Below, in pieces: positions 31,654 to 40,621 of a DNA stretch of 58,563 nt. The translations under genes and the position numbers were made by a program. Origin of the DNA: Burkholderia sp. Ax-1719. Its GTDB lineage: Bacteria > Pseudomonadota > Gammaproteobacteria > Burkholderiales > Burkholderiaceae. Position 1 is the first letter of the stretch. Each line of letters begins with the position of its first letter. The notes beneath the pieces are model-generated. The model was not told the DNA's origin. It saw nothing but the letters and a program-made list of their open reading frames with translations, and did not search any database. Location: the NCBI RefSeq assembly GCF_011753055.1, contig NZ_VWWJ01000036.1, positions 1-58,563 of the forward strand. The letters are read 5' to 3'.

Positions 31654-34197
31654 TTATCCGCACACCCCAATCTCCCCACACGCCGTACAAAAATCGCACC
31701 CGTCCTTGCGAATGACCGCATTCGCGCCGCACGAACCGCATTTTCGACCGAACATCGCGTGCTGCGTGCCGAACGTTGCATCGGCGGGTAGCGCATTCGG
31801 GCCGTCGAGCACCTGATCGCCGGCGCGCGCTTCCACTGCACCGTCGCTGGCCGCGGCACCAGAAAAAGCCGAAGCCTCGCGCCGCTGCGCCAGCAAGCGC
31901 GACGGCACCTGCCGGCCTTCCGCGTCGAGAAACCCGCGCCGATGCAGGATTTGCTGGATCGCATAGGCAATCGCCGCCACTTCCGAGTCGTGCCACAAAG
32001 GCGTGCGCTTGCCGTCGAGCCGCTGCGTTTCGCCGTAACGCACCTGACCGCGATCCCACGACACCTTGCGCAGATCCTGCAGATTGCGCGCGACAAACCC
32101 GCCGCGCGCCGCGAGCGACAACGAGCGCATCGTCGCCGTAATCCATTGCTGCGATTCGTCGCGCTGGCCCACGGGGATGAAGAACTCGATGGGCCGCTCG
32201 ATCGTCACCGGCTCGCCGCCCACCTGGCCCGTGACTTCGAGAAACGACACCGCCACGTAGAGCGACACCTTGCCCGTCTGCGTGAGGTATTCGATTTTTT
32301 CGATCACCGCTGGCAGTTCGCCTTTGGGCCGATGATCGATCGCCACGCGCAGCGGATCGAGCACAGCGTCGCTTTGCGCATCGGCGGGCGTGTCTTCGTT
32401 GGCGGGCAGCGTTTGCAGCACTGCACCCAGCGTTTCGTTGGGCCGATACGTCGCCAGCCCCTTCAGCCCGCGCCGCCACGCGTCCAGATAGAGATCCTCG
32501 AACGCTTCGAACGGATAATCGGCGGGCACGTTGACGGTTTTCGAAATCGACGTATCGACGAAGGGCTGCACGGCCGCCATCATCGCCACGTGTTCCTGCG
32601 CGCTCATCTGCAAAGCGTTCACGAAATAATCGGGCAGGGCGTTCACGTCGCCGCCCAGCGTGCGATAAAGCCGCCACGCGTGATCCTCGACCGCGAAGGT
32701 TTCATGACTGCCGTCGGCCATGCGGCGCGTGCGCTGATAGGTCCACGAAAACGCGGGTTCGATGCCATTCGAAACGTTGTCGGCGAACGCGAGGCTCACG
32801 GTGCCGGTGGGCGCAATCGAGAGCAGATGGCTGTTGCGGATGCCGTGCGTGCGGATCGCCGCCTGCAGATCGTCAGGCAGACGCGAGGCAAAAGTGCCGG
32901 GCGCAAGATATGTATTGGCGTCGAACAGGGGAAACGCCCCGCGCTCGCGCGCAAGTTCGACCGAGGCACGGTACGCGGCGTCGCGCATGGTGCGGCCTAC
33001 GCGTGCACCGAACGCGCAGCCTTGCGCAGAGTTGTAAGGAATGCCGAGCATTACCAGCGTATCGCCCAGCCCGGTAAAACCCACGCCGATGCGGCGCTTG
33101 GCCATCGCTTCCTGGTGCTGCTCGGGCAGCGGCCAGAGCGTAACGTCGAGCACATCGTCGAGAAAGCGCACCTGCGTCGTTGTGCGCGCAATCAGGTCGT
33201 CCCAGTCGAACGAGGGCGATGCGAACGGATTGCGCACGAAACGCGTGAGGTCCAGCGGGCCGAGATTGCAGCAGCCGTAGGCGGGCAAGGGCTGTTCGCC
33301 GCACGGATTGGTGGCGCGGATGGTTTCGACGGCGCGTAGGTTGTTGTCCTCGTTCATGCGCGAGATGAACACGACGCCCGGTTCCGCCACGTCATAGGTC
33401 GAGCGCATGATGGTGTCCCAGATCGCGCGGGCGCGTTTTTCGGCGTAGACCCAGAAGCCGTCGTCGCGCTGGCGTAGATCGCCTGCCGCGCGCAGTGCGG
33501 GCGAGGGTTCGGCGCGATGTATCAACTGCCAGGTTTCGTCGTTTTCGACCGCGCGCATGAAGGCGTCGGTCACCGCCACGGAGACGTTGAAGTTGTTCCA
33601 GCGCCCCTTCGAATGCTTGGCTTCGATGAAGTCGGGCAGGTCGGGATGGTCGCAGTCGAGCACGGCCATCTGCGCGCCGCGCCGCGCGCCCGCGCTTTCG
33701 ACGGTGCGGCACGAGGCGTCGAACACGTCGACGTAACTGCACGGTCCCGAGGCGCTCGATCCTGTCGAATGGACGAGTGCGCCGCGCGGCCGGATCGCCG
33801 AGAAGTTGTAGCCCACACCGCCGCCGCGCCGCATGGTTTCGGCGGCCTGGAGCAGCGCCACATAGATGCCGGGGCGGCCTTCGTCGTCAACGCCCTGGAT
33901 GCTGTCGCCCACGGGCTGCACGAAGCAGTTGATGAGAGTGGCTTCGATGCCGGTGCCCGCCGCGCTCATGATGCGGCCCGCGCCCAGCGCGCCGTGGCGC
34001 AGGTTGTCGACGAAACGCGCCTCGATTTCGGCGCGCAGCGCGGGCGGCTCGGCCTGTGCCACGCCGTGCGCGACGCGGCGGTAGATGTCGTCGGCGCTGC
34101 GCTCGTCGCCTTTGGCGTACTTCTCCAGCATCACATCGAGCGAAAAGGCCTGTACGTCAGGCGTCGAATCAGCTTGCGGGCGCGAGTTTTCTGCCAT
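31654..34197 (-). CDS. nrdJ: Adenosylcobalamin-dependent (class II) ribonucleotide reductase
   Basis: An 847-residue single-chain enzyme that makes deoxyribonucleotides with coenzyme B12 and without oxygen. Signature parts in order: N-C-F-V-Q-P-V-G-D-S near 90, R-R-G-G-G-V-G-Y-N-F-S near 125, N-P-C-G-E-Q-P-L-P-A-Y-G-C near 290 with the thiyl-radical Cys and neighbours, G-V-G-F-T-G-L-G-D, and A-P-T-G-T-V-S-L. The C-terminus carries C-G-S-C and C-D-F-C-T-A-C-G, a zinc ribbon that includes the redox thiols. ATG 34197 is used; the frame extends upstream through the promoter region. No cobalamin-riboswitch core was seen before it. Confidence 0.95.
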   Translation of the reverse strand: MAENSRPQADSTPDVQAFSLDVMLEKYAKGDERSADDIYRRVAHGVAQAEPPALRAEIEARFVDNLRHGALGAGRIMSAAGTGIEATLINCFVQPVGDSIQGVDDEGRPGIYVALLQAAETMRRGGGVGYNFSAIRPRGALVHSTGSSASGPCSYVDVFDASCRTVESAGARRGAQMAVLDCDHPDLPDFIEAKHSKGRWNNFNVSVAVTDAFMRAVENDETWQLIHRAEPSPALRAAGDLRQRDDGFWVYAEKRARAIWDTIMRSTYDVAEPGVVFISRMNEDNNLRAVETIRATNPCGEQPLPAYGCCNLGPLDLTRFVRNPFASPSFDWDDLIARTTTQVRFLDDVLDVTLWPLPEQHQEAMAKRRIGVGFTGLGDTLVMLGIPYNSAQGCAFGARVGRTMRDAAYRASVELARERGAFPLFDANTYLAPGTFASRLPDDLQAAIRTHGIRNSHLLSIAPTGTVSLAFADNVSNGIEPAFSWTYQRTRRMADGSHETFAVEDHAWRLYRTLGGDVNALPDYFVNALQMSAQEHVAMMAAVQPFVDTSISKTVNVPADYPFEAFEDLYLDAWRRGLKGLATYRPNETLGAVLQTLPANEDTPADAQSDAVLDPLRVAIDHRPKGELPAVIEKIEYLTQTGKVSLYVAVSFLEVTGQVGGEPVTIERPIEFFIPVGQRDESQQWITATMRSLSLAARGGFVARNLQDLRKVSWDRGQVRYGETQRLDGKRTPLWHDSEVAAIAYAIQQILHRRGFLDAEGRQVPSRLLAQRREASAFSGAAASDGAVEARAGDQVLDGPNALPADATFGTQHAMFGRKCGSCGANAVIRKDGCDFCTACGEIGVCG

Positions 34198-34342
34198 GGC
34201 CGGATCCTTGCGAGCGTTCTGCGTTAGCTCAGAGTAGCGCAGAGGCAGCGCGCGTGCCTGGGCATGTGCCGGAGCCCGCGTGGGCGCAATGGGTAAACTG
34301 GGCGCGCCGTTCCAGGCGAAGCCGCAGCAAGGAGAAGGAAAC

Positions 34343-34876
34343 ATGAGCGAGCACGTCCCCAGCGTCGTCTACCGCGACCGCGTGCGCCCCGAATGGGTCG
34401 ATTACAACGGTCATCTGCGCGACGCGTTCTACATGCTGATCTACAGCCATGCGACCGATGCGCTGCTCGACGCGATCGGCCTCGATCATGCGCAGCGCGA
34501 GGCGCGCGCTCGCTCGATGTTCACCGTCGAGGCGCATGTGAACTATCTGCGTGAGGTCAGGGAGGGCATGCCGCTGCGAGTGGAGGTGCGGGTGCTGGAG
34601 CACGACGCGAAGCGCGTGCGGGTCTATCTGGAGATGTTTGTCGACGCTGACGAAGAAGCCGCGACGCCGGTTTGCGCGAGCGAGCAACTTTTGCTGCACG
34701 TGGACCGTTCTGGCCCGCGCGCCGTGCCGTTCGACGCCGATGTGCTCGCGCGCGTGGCTGCGTTGGGCGAGGCTTCGGCGGGGAAGGCGGCGCGTTATGC
34801 CGGGCGGGCGATTTCGCTTGCGCCGCTGCGGCAGGCTTTGGGCTGGGACGCCACCATCGTGGCATCGAGCGGCTAA
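34343..34876 (+). CDS. Hotdog-fold thioesterase (betainyl-CoA thioesterase-like)
   Basis: A 177-residue 4HBT-type thioesterase. V-R-P-E-W-V-D-Y-N-G-H-L-R-D-A at 14-28 contains the catalytic-type D20-Y-N-G-H, and Y-S-H-A-T-D-A-L-L-D follows. This combination resembles the betainyl-CoA thioesterase that hydrolyses the last intermediate of L-carnitine breakdown, often found fused to or beside carnitine dehydrogenase. No other carnitine gene is visible here, so the substrate is uncertain. AAGGAG lies eight bases before ATG 34343. It is divergent from nrdJ. Confidence 0.82.
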   Translation: MSEHVPSVVYRDRVRPEWVDYNGHLRDAFYMLIYSHATDALLDAIGLDHAQREARARSMFTVEAHVNYLREVREGMPLRVEVRVLEHDAKRVRVYLEMFVDADEEAATPVCASEQLLLHVDRSGPRAVPFDADVLARVAALGEASAGKAARYAGRAISLAPLRQALGWDATIVASSG

Positions 34877-35040
34877 AGCGGCGGGAGTATGTCCGTGTGC
34901 GCCTGTCGCGCGTGCGATCCGCAGATGATCCGCTGGTGAACCATCTGTAACATTCGGATCGCGATTATTACCGGAACCTCACCTAATCGCTTTGTCGCCG
35001 CTTGCCTGCAAATCTGCCGCTTTTGACGGCTTCGGGCGCT

Positions 35041-35349
35041 TCAGGCCGCTTCGCTATACGGCACGTTGGCGACCAGATCGCCGAACACTTCGGCCGCAAT
35101 CATCACCGACGCGTTGAGCGGCGCGGGGCGCTCGGCCGGTTTGAACACGGCATCGCCACGGCGGATCTTGCGGCGCGAGACGGCGCAGGTGCCCGACGTA
35201 TGCGCCGAGCGGCGGCGCCAGCGCTGCTCGCCATAATGACAACGGCCAGGTTCCACCCAGCGGATCACGAGCGCGGAATCCGTTTGTTCGAGGATTTCGA
35301 TGCGTTCACCGTTGGCTCCGTCAAGCGCGAGGCACGCTTTTTTCTTCAT
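35041..35349 (-). CDS. DUF3331 domain protein
   Basis: A 102-residue basic protein. I-E-I-L-E-Q-T-D-S-A-L-V-I-R-W near residue 20, G-R-C-H-Y-G-E-Q-R-W-R at about 36-46, and C-A-V-S-R-R-K-I-R-R-G-D-A-V-F-K-P at about 56-72 follow the DUF3331 pattern, a family seen mainly in Burkholderiaceae. Its conserved Cys/His spacing suggests a small metal-binding fold, but no function is known. ATG 35349, seven bases after GGAG, is preferred over longer in-frame starts at 35406 and 35457. Confidence 0.75.
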   Translation of the reverse strand: MKKKACLALDGANGERIEILEQTDSALVIRWVEPGRCHYGEQRWRRRSAHTSGTCAVSRRKIRRGDAVFKPAERPAPLNASVMIAAEVFGDLVANVPYSEAA

Positions 35350-35719
35350 TGTCGGCTCCGTAAGTGGGGTTGCCGCAATGTATTCCTCTAAGGCGTCAAG
35401 TGCCATTGTGTCGCCGTTGAAACACCATTCCAAAAACGGCAACAATCGATCTGGCACATATACGGGTTAACGAAGGAATGCGGGTTTGCGGGCGATCGAG
35501 ACCCGACCCTTCGAATTTGTGCAACGCAGTGTTGTGCGAGGCGCGACATGGAAATCGGCCTGAAGAGGGGCATCTGAGCGGGGTGGGAACGCCGGAGGCT
35601 GGTGTGAATCTGACTGGATCGCGAGGGCGAGGGACAGTTGGATCGCGTTTTTGGTCTGTCGCCCTTATGCTGGCGGCTCGTCTTGCACGAGCCGATCCGC
35701 CGAATTTTCACGAGGTTAC
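35350..35719. other. Intergenic region between DUF3331 and AI-2E genes
   Basis: A 370-base divergent region. GGCTCGT (35675-35681) and ACGAGCC (35687-35693) form a 7-base-pair hairpin in the probable leader of the AI-2E transporter gene. The stretch around 35390-35470 is lower in GC than the surroundings and may hold the DUF3331 promoter. The open frames here lack ribosome sites or family resemblance. Confidence 0.4.
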
Positions 35720-36787
35720 ATGATTCATCGCCCGCCTGCTCCGAACTCCGCAAACGAGCAAAAACTCCAGCGCGCCGCGTCGGCCGCCCTGTACGCCGTG
35801 CTCGTCCTGCTCGCCCTGTGGGTCGTGCGGGAATTCCTGCCTGCCGTGGCGTGGGCCTGTGTGCTTGCTATCGTCCTCTGGCCGGCCTATCAGGCCATCG
35901 AACGGCACAAGCTGTTCCGCGGCCGCACCACCTGGCTTGCAACCGTGCTGACGGTCGCCATTGCGCTGCTGGTCGTGCTGCCGATCACGCTCACGGCAAT
36001 CCAGGCCGGGGGCGAGGCGCATGATCTCTACCTGTGGGCGCGCGCAGCGCAGGAAAACGGAGTGCCGGTGCCCGATTTCGTCTCGCATCTGCCGGTCGGC
36101 AGCCGTCAGGTCAGCGACTGGTGGCAGGCCAATCTGGCCCAGCCGTTGAAGGAATCGCCCGCCATGAAGGGGCTGCACGGCGACGCCATCGTGTCGTTCG
36201 GGCGGCATTTCGGCGCGCGTGCGGTCCATGCGTCGATGACCTTCGGCTTTATGCTCGTGACGCTGTTCGTGGTGCTGCAGGCGGGTCCGAAGCTCTCCAG
36301 CACGGTCATGCGCGGCGCGCGCCGCGCGTTCGGCGCGGACGGCGCGCAACTGCTCCAGCGCATGGCCGCAGCCGTGCGCGCGACGGTGACGGGGCTCGTG
36401 GTGGTGGGGCTGGGCGAAGGCGTGCTGCTTGGCATCGCCTATATGTTCACGGGCGTGCCGCATGCGGCGCTGCTCGGCACGATTACCGCCATCGCGGCGA
36501 TGCTGCCGTTCTGCGCGCCGCTCGTGTTCTTCGGCGCGGCGTTCTGGCTGGCGGCGCAGGGCGCGATCGTGGGCGCGATCGTGGTGGCCGTGACGGGCAT
36601 GGTGGTGGTGTTCGTCGCCGAGCATTTCGTGCGGCCCGTGCTGATCGGCAATTCCACGCGGCTGCCGTTCCTGCTGGTGCTGTTTGGCATCCTGGGCGGG
36701 GCGACGACGTTTGGCCTGATCGGCATCTTCATCGGCCCGGCGCTCATGACGGTGCTGATGGTGCTGTGGGCGAACTGGGCGGAGTGA
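35720..36787 (+). CDS. AI-2E family transporter (YdiK-like permease)
   Basis: A 355-residue membrane protein with about eight hydrophobic segments. V-V-R-E-F-L-P-A-V-A-W-A and L-W-P-A-Y-Q in the first hairpin, the central soluble stretch rich in W-W-Q-A-N, and P-H-A-A-L-L-G-T-I-T-A-I-A-A-M-L-P and F-G-L-I-G-I-F-I-G-P in the C-terminal half are typical of the YdiK/PerM/TqsA family. Despite the name, members also include Na+/H+ antiporters, so the cargo is unknown. GAGG lies five bases before the ATG at 35720. Confidence 0.9.
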   Translation: MIHRPPAPNSANEQKLQRAASAALYAVLVLLALWVVREFLPAVAWACVLAIVLWPAYQAIERHKLFRGRTTWLATVLTVAIALLVVLPITLTAIQAGGEAHDLYLWARAAQENGVPVPDFVSHLPVGSRQVSDWWQANLAQPLKESPAMKGLHGDAIVSFGRHFGARAVHASMTFGFMLVTLFVVLQAGPKLSSTVMRGARRAFGADGAQLLQRMAAAVRATVTGLVVVGLGEGVLLGIAYMFTGVPHAALLGTITAIAAMLPFCAPLVFFGAAFWLAAQGAIVGAIVVAVTGMVVVFVAEHFVRPVLIGNSTRLPFLLVLFGILGGATTFGLIGIFIGPALMTVLMVLWANWAE

Positions 36788-36802
36788 CGCTCGAAAGAGC
36801 GT
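36787..36802. terminator. Short stem-loop between convergent genes
   Basis: ACGCTC (36787-36792) and GAGCGT (36797-36802) form a 6-base-pair stem with a GAAA tetraloop between the AI-2E transporter stop and the facing esterase stop. No T-run follows, so terminator activity is uncertain. Confidence 0.35.
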
Positions 36803-36819
36803 GTTGAAATCTCGCGCGT

Positions 36820-37725
36820 TCAGCGCACGCAGGCAAGCGTGTATCTGAGCGCGGCGGGCAGCAGTTCCCGCCACACCGGCCAGACGTGGCCGCCATCGAC
36901 GATGCGCAGCGCCGCCGGGTTGCCGGCTTCGCGCAGGCGCGTGTAGAGCAGCGACGATTCGGCCTGGATCACGAGGTCGTCGTCGCCCGAAGCGATGAAA
37001 AACGGCACCCGCCACGGGCGGCCGAAGTAGCCGCTCCAGAGCGCGGGATAGTTGAGCGTGCGCCAGATGTGCGAGTCGAACTGATGCTCGCCGAACACGC
37101 CCACGCGCCGCGCCGACGAAGCCGGCGGCGGATCGCCCGAGTAGATCGCGGGCGACAGCAGCAGCGTGCCGCAGAACATATCGGGATGTTCGAGCGTATA
37201 GCGCAGCGCGCCGAAGCCGCCCATCGACACGCCGCCGATTGCGCGCCCGTCGCGCGTATCGGCGACGGCGAAGTGCGATTCGATCTCGGGCATCAGGTCC
37301 GAGAAGAACGCCGTCTCCATCTTTTCCTTGCGATCGACGTACCAGTCGGTGCCGCCTTGCGGCATCACGATCACGACCGGCGGTATTTCGTGGCGTGCGA
37401 TCAGCGCGTCGGCGGTGCTTTGCAGCGCGCCTTGCGTGACCCAGTCCATCGGCTCGCCGTTGTTGCCGTGCAGGAGATAAAGCACGGGATAGCGCACGCT
37501 GTCGGCGCGGTAACCGGTGGGCAGATAGACCACGTAAGGCCAGTCGCGATCGAGCGCATTCGCGTGGAAGGTGCGCGAGGCGATGGTGCTGGCGGCGGCG
37601 GTGCCTGCGTGGCCCGCGAACGCGGAGAGCGCCATGACGGCTAACGGGGCTACGAAGGACGTAACGACGGAACGCAGGGTTTCAAGCAGCGAAGCGAACG
37701 GCGCGGTGCGTGAGTGTCTGCGCAT
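36820..37725 (-). CDS. Exported alpha/beta-hydrolase esterase (esterase D/antigen 85 type)
   Basis: A 301-residue secreted protein. A signal peptide covers about residues 1-45 (hydrophobic V-A-P-L-A-V-M-A-L-S-A-F-A, cleavage near A-A-A-S). The hydrolase has Y-P-V-L-Y-L-L-H-G-N-N-G (oxyanion region), the nucleophile Ser in G-G-V-S-M-G-G-F-G, an Asp in A-S-G-D-D-D-L-V and the His in D-G-G-H-V-W-P-V-W. This is the putative esterase family PF00756 (S-formylglutathione hydrolase, enterobactin esterase, antigen 85). Export argues for an envelope or extracellular ester as substrate. Confidence 0.87.
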   Translation of the reverse strand: MRRHSRTAPFASLLETLRSVVTSFVAPLAVMALSAFAGHAGTAAASTIASRTFHANALDRDWPYVVYLPTGYRADSVRYPVLYLLHGNNGEPMDWVTQGALQSTADALIARHEIPPVVIVMPQGGTDWYVDRKEKMETAFFSDLMPEIESHFAVADTRDGRAIGGVSMGGFGALRYTLEHPDMFCGTLLLSPAIYSGDPPPASSARRVGVFGEHQFDSHIWRTLNYPALWSGYFGRPWRVPFFIASGDDDLVIQAESSLLYTRLREAGNPAALRIVDGGHVWPVWRELLPAALRYTLACVR

Positions 37726-37853
37726 GGCAGGAAAGCTGGCTCGTGAAGACGCGCCTGCGGCGCGGGGTCAACATACTAGCAGTGGCCCGTGACAGCGGGA
37801 AACCGCGTCGGGTGCGCGGTTGACCGGACGCGGTGCGCGGGGACGCATGCCGC

Positions 37854-38954
37854 TCAGGCAGACGCCTTGGCGCGCGACGGCAGCAAACGCTTGAGCGGAT
37901 CGGATGCGCGCGCAACGGCAAACAGCGCGGTCAGCGCGATGGCATCGGCGGCCAGGCCCGCTGGATAGTCGAGATAGCCGTCTGTGTACCAGTACAGCAC
38001 GGAATCGACGGTCAGCGAGATCACCGCGCCCGCGACGAAGGACAACATCCCCTTGCGGCCGACCAGGCCCACCCACGGCAGCGCAATGGCGAGCTTCCTC
38101 GCCCAGCCCAGCCGGATGGCGTGCGCCGTGAGCCACGCGATGCCGAAGAAGTTGAGCGCGCGGAACCACGCGAGGTTGCGTTTGAAGTCGGCGTCTAGCG
38201 CGGTGTTACCCAGATGCAGTCGATAGATCGCCGCGGCCGCGACCACGAGAAGCGCGAGTATCGTGACGAGCGTACCGAGCCTGGGCCTCGCGGTGATGTT
38301 CTGGAACACCGGTTGCGCCTGGGCGATCACACCGGCCACGAACAGCAACTGCCACGCGAACGGATTGAAGTCCCAGTTGACGTCGTCGACGTGGGGGAGA
38401 TACGGCGTGAGGTGCGGCGCAACGCCCCACAGCGCGAGGCTGATCGCCACCAGCAGCCAGGGCCGCGAGCGCGCCAGCGGCAAGGCGAGGGGCGCGGCCA
38501 GCGCGAAGCAGGCGTACATCGGCAGCACGCCGGCGAGGTAGGGCTGGCGGCGCAGCAAGACGATGTCGCGCAGCGCCGCGGCGGGGGCGAGCGTGAGATC
38601 GTCGAGATCGGTGGTGGCGAGATTGGGCGCGTCGACATTGCAGGCGACGAGGATCGCCGTGACCAGCAGCATGAGCAGCGCGGTGACGACGAAGGCGCGG
38701 TAGATCTCGAACGCGCGCTTGATGAAGCGCTGGCGTGCCGCGGCCTCGGTGCGGCGCGCGCAGAGCGCGGTCCAGGCGGTGGCTGTGGCGAAGCCGCCGA
38801 GGAACACGAACACCTCGGCCGCGTCGCACAGCGCGTAGGCGTGCAGCGTGACGCGCGACAGAATGCTGCCGCCGATGTGATCGACGACGATGATCAGCAG
38901 GACAAGCCCGCGAAAAAAGTCGAGTTCGACTAGACGATTGGAAGACTGTGACAT
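37854..38954 (-). CDS. OpgC-domain membrane acyltransferase-like protein
   Basis: A 366-residue integral membrane protein with about ten helices. L-D-F-F-R-G-L-V-L-L-I-I-V-V-D-H-I-G-G at residues 11-29, with the conserved R and D-H pair, and A-E-V-F-V-F-L-G-G-F-A-T-A near 45-57 match OpgC, which succinylates osmoregulated periplasmic glucans. No opgG/opgH gene is adjacent, so the acceptor may be another envelope glycan. The start at ATG 38954 opens the conserved part; the Shine-Dalgarno is weak. Confidence 0.85.
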   Translation of the reverse strand: MSQSSNRLVELDFFRGLVLLIIVVDHIGGSILSRVTLHAYALCDAAEVFVFLGGFATATAWTALCARRTEAAARQRFIKRAFEIYRAFVVTALLMLLVTAILVACNVDAPNLATTDLDDLTLAPAAALRDIVLLRRQPYLAGVLPMYACFALAAPLALPLARSRPWLLVAISLALWGVAPHLTPYLPHVDDVNWDFNPFAWQLLFVAGVIAQAQPVFQNITARPRLGTLVTILALLVVAAAAIYRLHLGNTALDADFKRNLAWFRALNFFGIAWLTAHAIRLGWARKLAIALPWVGLVGRKGMLSFVAGAVISLTVDSVLYWYTDGYLDYPAGLAADAIALTALFAVARASDPLKRLLPSRAKASA

Positions 38955-39673
38955 GGATCCGGCGCTGCCTGACTGGCACGCCCGATGGCGTGCACGGCCC
39001 GGCTGGCGCATGCAAAAAACCGCTGCGAGGGCCCGCTGCCGGAGCGAAAGGCTCGACGGCGGCGGCTGCGCGAGGCAGCGGAGAAAAAGTCGGTGACGAC
39101 GGAATGAACCCGCGGAATGTAACCCGCGAACGACGAAGTCAGCAGGTTGCCCAGGAAATGACCCGATTGACGCGGTGAGGTTCCAGTGGGGCGGATTCTA
39201 CCGGGATGTGGGCAATACTACCTTAATTTCAAAGGGCTTTCAGTGGCCCAGGCCGAATGCTGGCCATTCGGATAAGGCTGCGATAGGGACAGGTCCAGCG
39301 TTCAAGTTCTGTCAGGGATTGCCGTTATGCAGAAGAGATAAGGGGCACGATCTGGCGCCATTCAGCAGACGGCATCGACGCGAAAATTCAGGCGCGCAAG
39401 AGTTGTATCAGAGTGTAGTGGCCTGAATGTTGCCTATGAAATGCGCATTACAATGCCGGATCGCTTTTGAGATAGAGCGTAGTCGTCGCAACGAGCGTTT
39501 GCGCGATGGTGGGCGCTTTTATCAGATAAAGCACGCAATTTGAATGAAGATGGAAGCGGCTGGGCTTGGGGTTTCGCGGTCAATCAGCAGGGCGGGAGCG
39601 CGTGAATACGCAGCAGATCGTCCTTTTGCCGACCGGAATGCAGGCGAGCCGCATGCAACAAGGAGCATCGATT
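38955..39673. other. 719-base region without a recognised gene
   Basis: The longest gap in the window. It falls between the OpgC-like start (leftward) and the NlpD-like start (rightward), so it should hold two promoters. Parts, especially about 39200-39560, are clearly lower in GC than the flanks. CCGAATG (39253-39259) and CATTCGG (39265-39271) form a 7-base-pair hairpin with a 5-base loop. The small open frames here lack ribosome sites and known families. A small RNA is possible, but I see no identifiable one. Confidence 0.5.
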
Positions 39674-40525
39674 ATGTTCGAGGATCGTTCGGGGCAAACC
39701 GCCTCCGGTCTGACACGATTTTGGGCAGGCCTGGCCGGCCTTGGCCTAAGTCTCATGCTGGGCGCTTGCGCTAACGTTAGCGACCCCCAGGCGCCGCAGC
39801 CGCAGCCCGATCCGTCGGCGGCGACGAGTCCGGCAACGGATGCCGCCGGCGCCGCTGCACAGGCGGCGAGCACGCCGGTCAAGCGCACCGTCACGAAAAC
39901 CACCTACGTGCGCGTGCGCCGCGGCGATTCGCTGCAGCGCATTGCGTCGGCGCATAACGTTTCGGTCAGGGATCTGACCGCATGGAACCATCTGAAGCCG
40001 AATGGCCGTCTGCGCGCCGGTCAGTCGCTCAAGCTGGTTTCGACGCAGACGATCATCGTCCAGCAGGCCGCGCCCGCGCAGGGCGGGAGCGCGGCAACGG
40101 CCAATACGGCGCAAAGCCGTGCGGTAGCCGCCGAAGTCGCGCGCCACGCCAGCAGTGTGGCGCTCATGTGGCCGGCGCGCGGCCATGTGTTGGAACCGTT
40201 CGAACCGGGCACGACGCGCGGCATCGAGATCGGCGGCAAGGCCGGCGATCCAGTACTGGCCGCCGCGGACGGCAAGGTCATGTACGCGGGCACCGGCCTT
40301 AATGAATACGGCAGCCTCATCATCGTCCAGCACAACAAGGACTTTCTGACGGCGTACTCGCACAATCGCCGCCTGCTGGTGAAGACGGGCGATACCGTGC
40401 ATCAAGGCCAGCAGATCGCCGAGATGGGCAACGAGAACAACGACCGCGTGGCCGTGCTGTTCGAAGTGCGCCGCGATGGCAAGCCCGTCGATCCAATGCC
40501 GTATCTGCCGACGCCGCAGAGCTAG
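39674..40525 (+). CDS. NlpD-like LysM/degenerate M23 lipoprotein
   Basis: A 283-residue lipoprotein. The lipobox L-G-A-C places the lipidated Cys at 32. A Pro/Ala-rich linker follows, then LysM at about 76-121 (V-R-R-G-D-S-L-Q-R-I-A and W-N-H-L-K-P-N-G-R-L-R-A-G-Q), and an M23/LytM fold at about 181-278. The zinc-site residues are mostly lost: R-G-I-E-I-G-G replaces H-x-G-x-D, and the last HxH is V-L-F; only A-Y-S-H-N keeps its His. As in E. coli NlpD, it should activate a cell-wall amidase rather than cut peptidoglycan itself. AGGAG lies eight bases before ATG 39674. nlpD usually sits beside rpoS; here it does not, so this is probably a paralogue. Confidence 0.88.
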   Translation: MFEDRSGQTASGLTRFWAGLAGLGLSLMLGACANVSDPQAPQPQPDPSAATSPATDAAGAAAQAASTPVKRTVTKTTYVRVRRGDSLQRIASAHNVSVRDLTAWNHLKPNGRLRAGQSLKLVSTQTIIVQQAAPAQGGSAATANTAQSRAVAAEVARHASSVALMWPARGHVLEPFEPGTTRGIEIGGKAGDPVLAAADGKVMYAGTGLNEYGSLIIVQHNKDFLTAYSHNRRLLVKTGDTVHQGQQIAEMGNENNDRVAVLFEVRRDGKPVDPMPYLPTPQS

Positions 40526-40555
40526 GCGAGTCGCCACACGCGGCTTCGGAAACAC

Positions 40556-40597
40556 AAAGAGCCCTGGCGCAGCAATGCGTCAGGGCTCTTTTGTTTT
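40556..40597. terminator. Rho-independent terminator, probably bidirectional
   Basis: AAAGAGCCCTG (40556-40566) pairs perfectly with 40581-40591, extended inward by four more pairs, and is followed by T-rich sequence on the plus strand. The A-rich left side gives a short T-run on the minus strand as well. It lies between the convergent NlpD-like and prpF genes and can serve both. Confidence 0.85.
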
Positions 40598-40621
40598 CAG
40601 CGAGCTGCTTGAAACGGCGCT

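Noticed and set aside
34198..34342. Possible cobalamin riboswitch before nrdJ
   Set aside because: The 145-base shared leader shows no recognisable B12-box or the long multi-helix structure such a switch needs.
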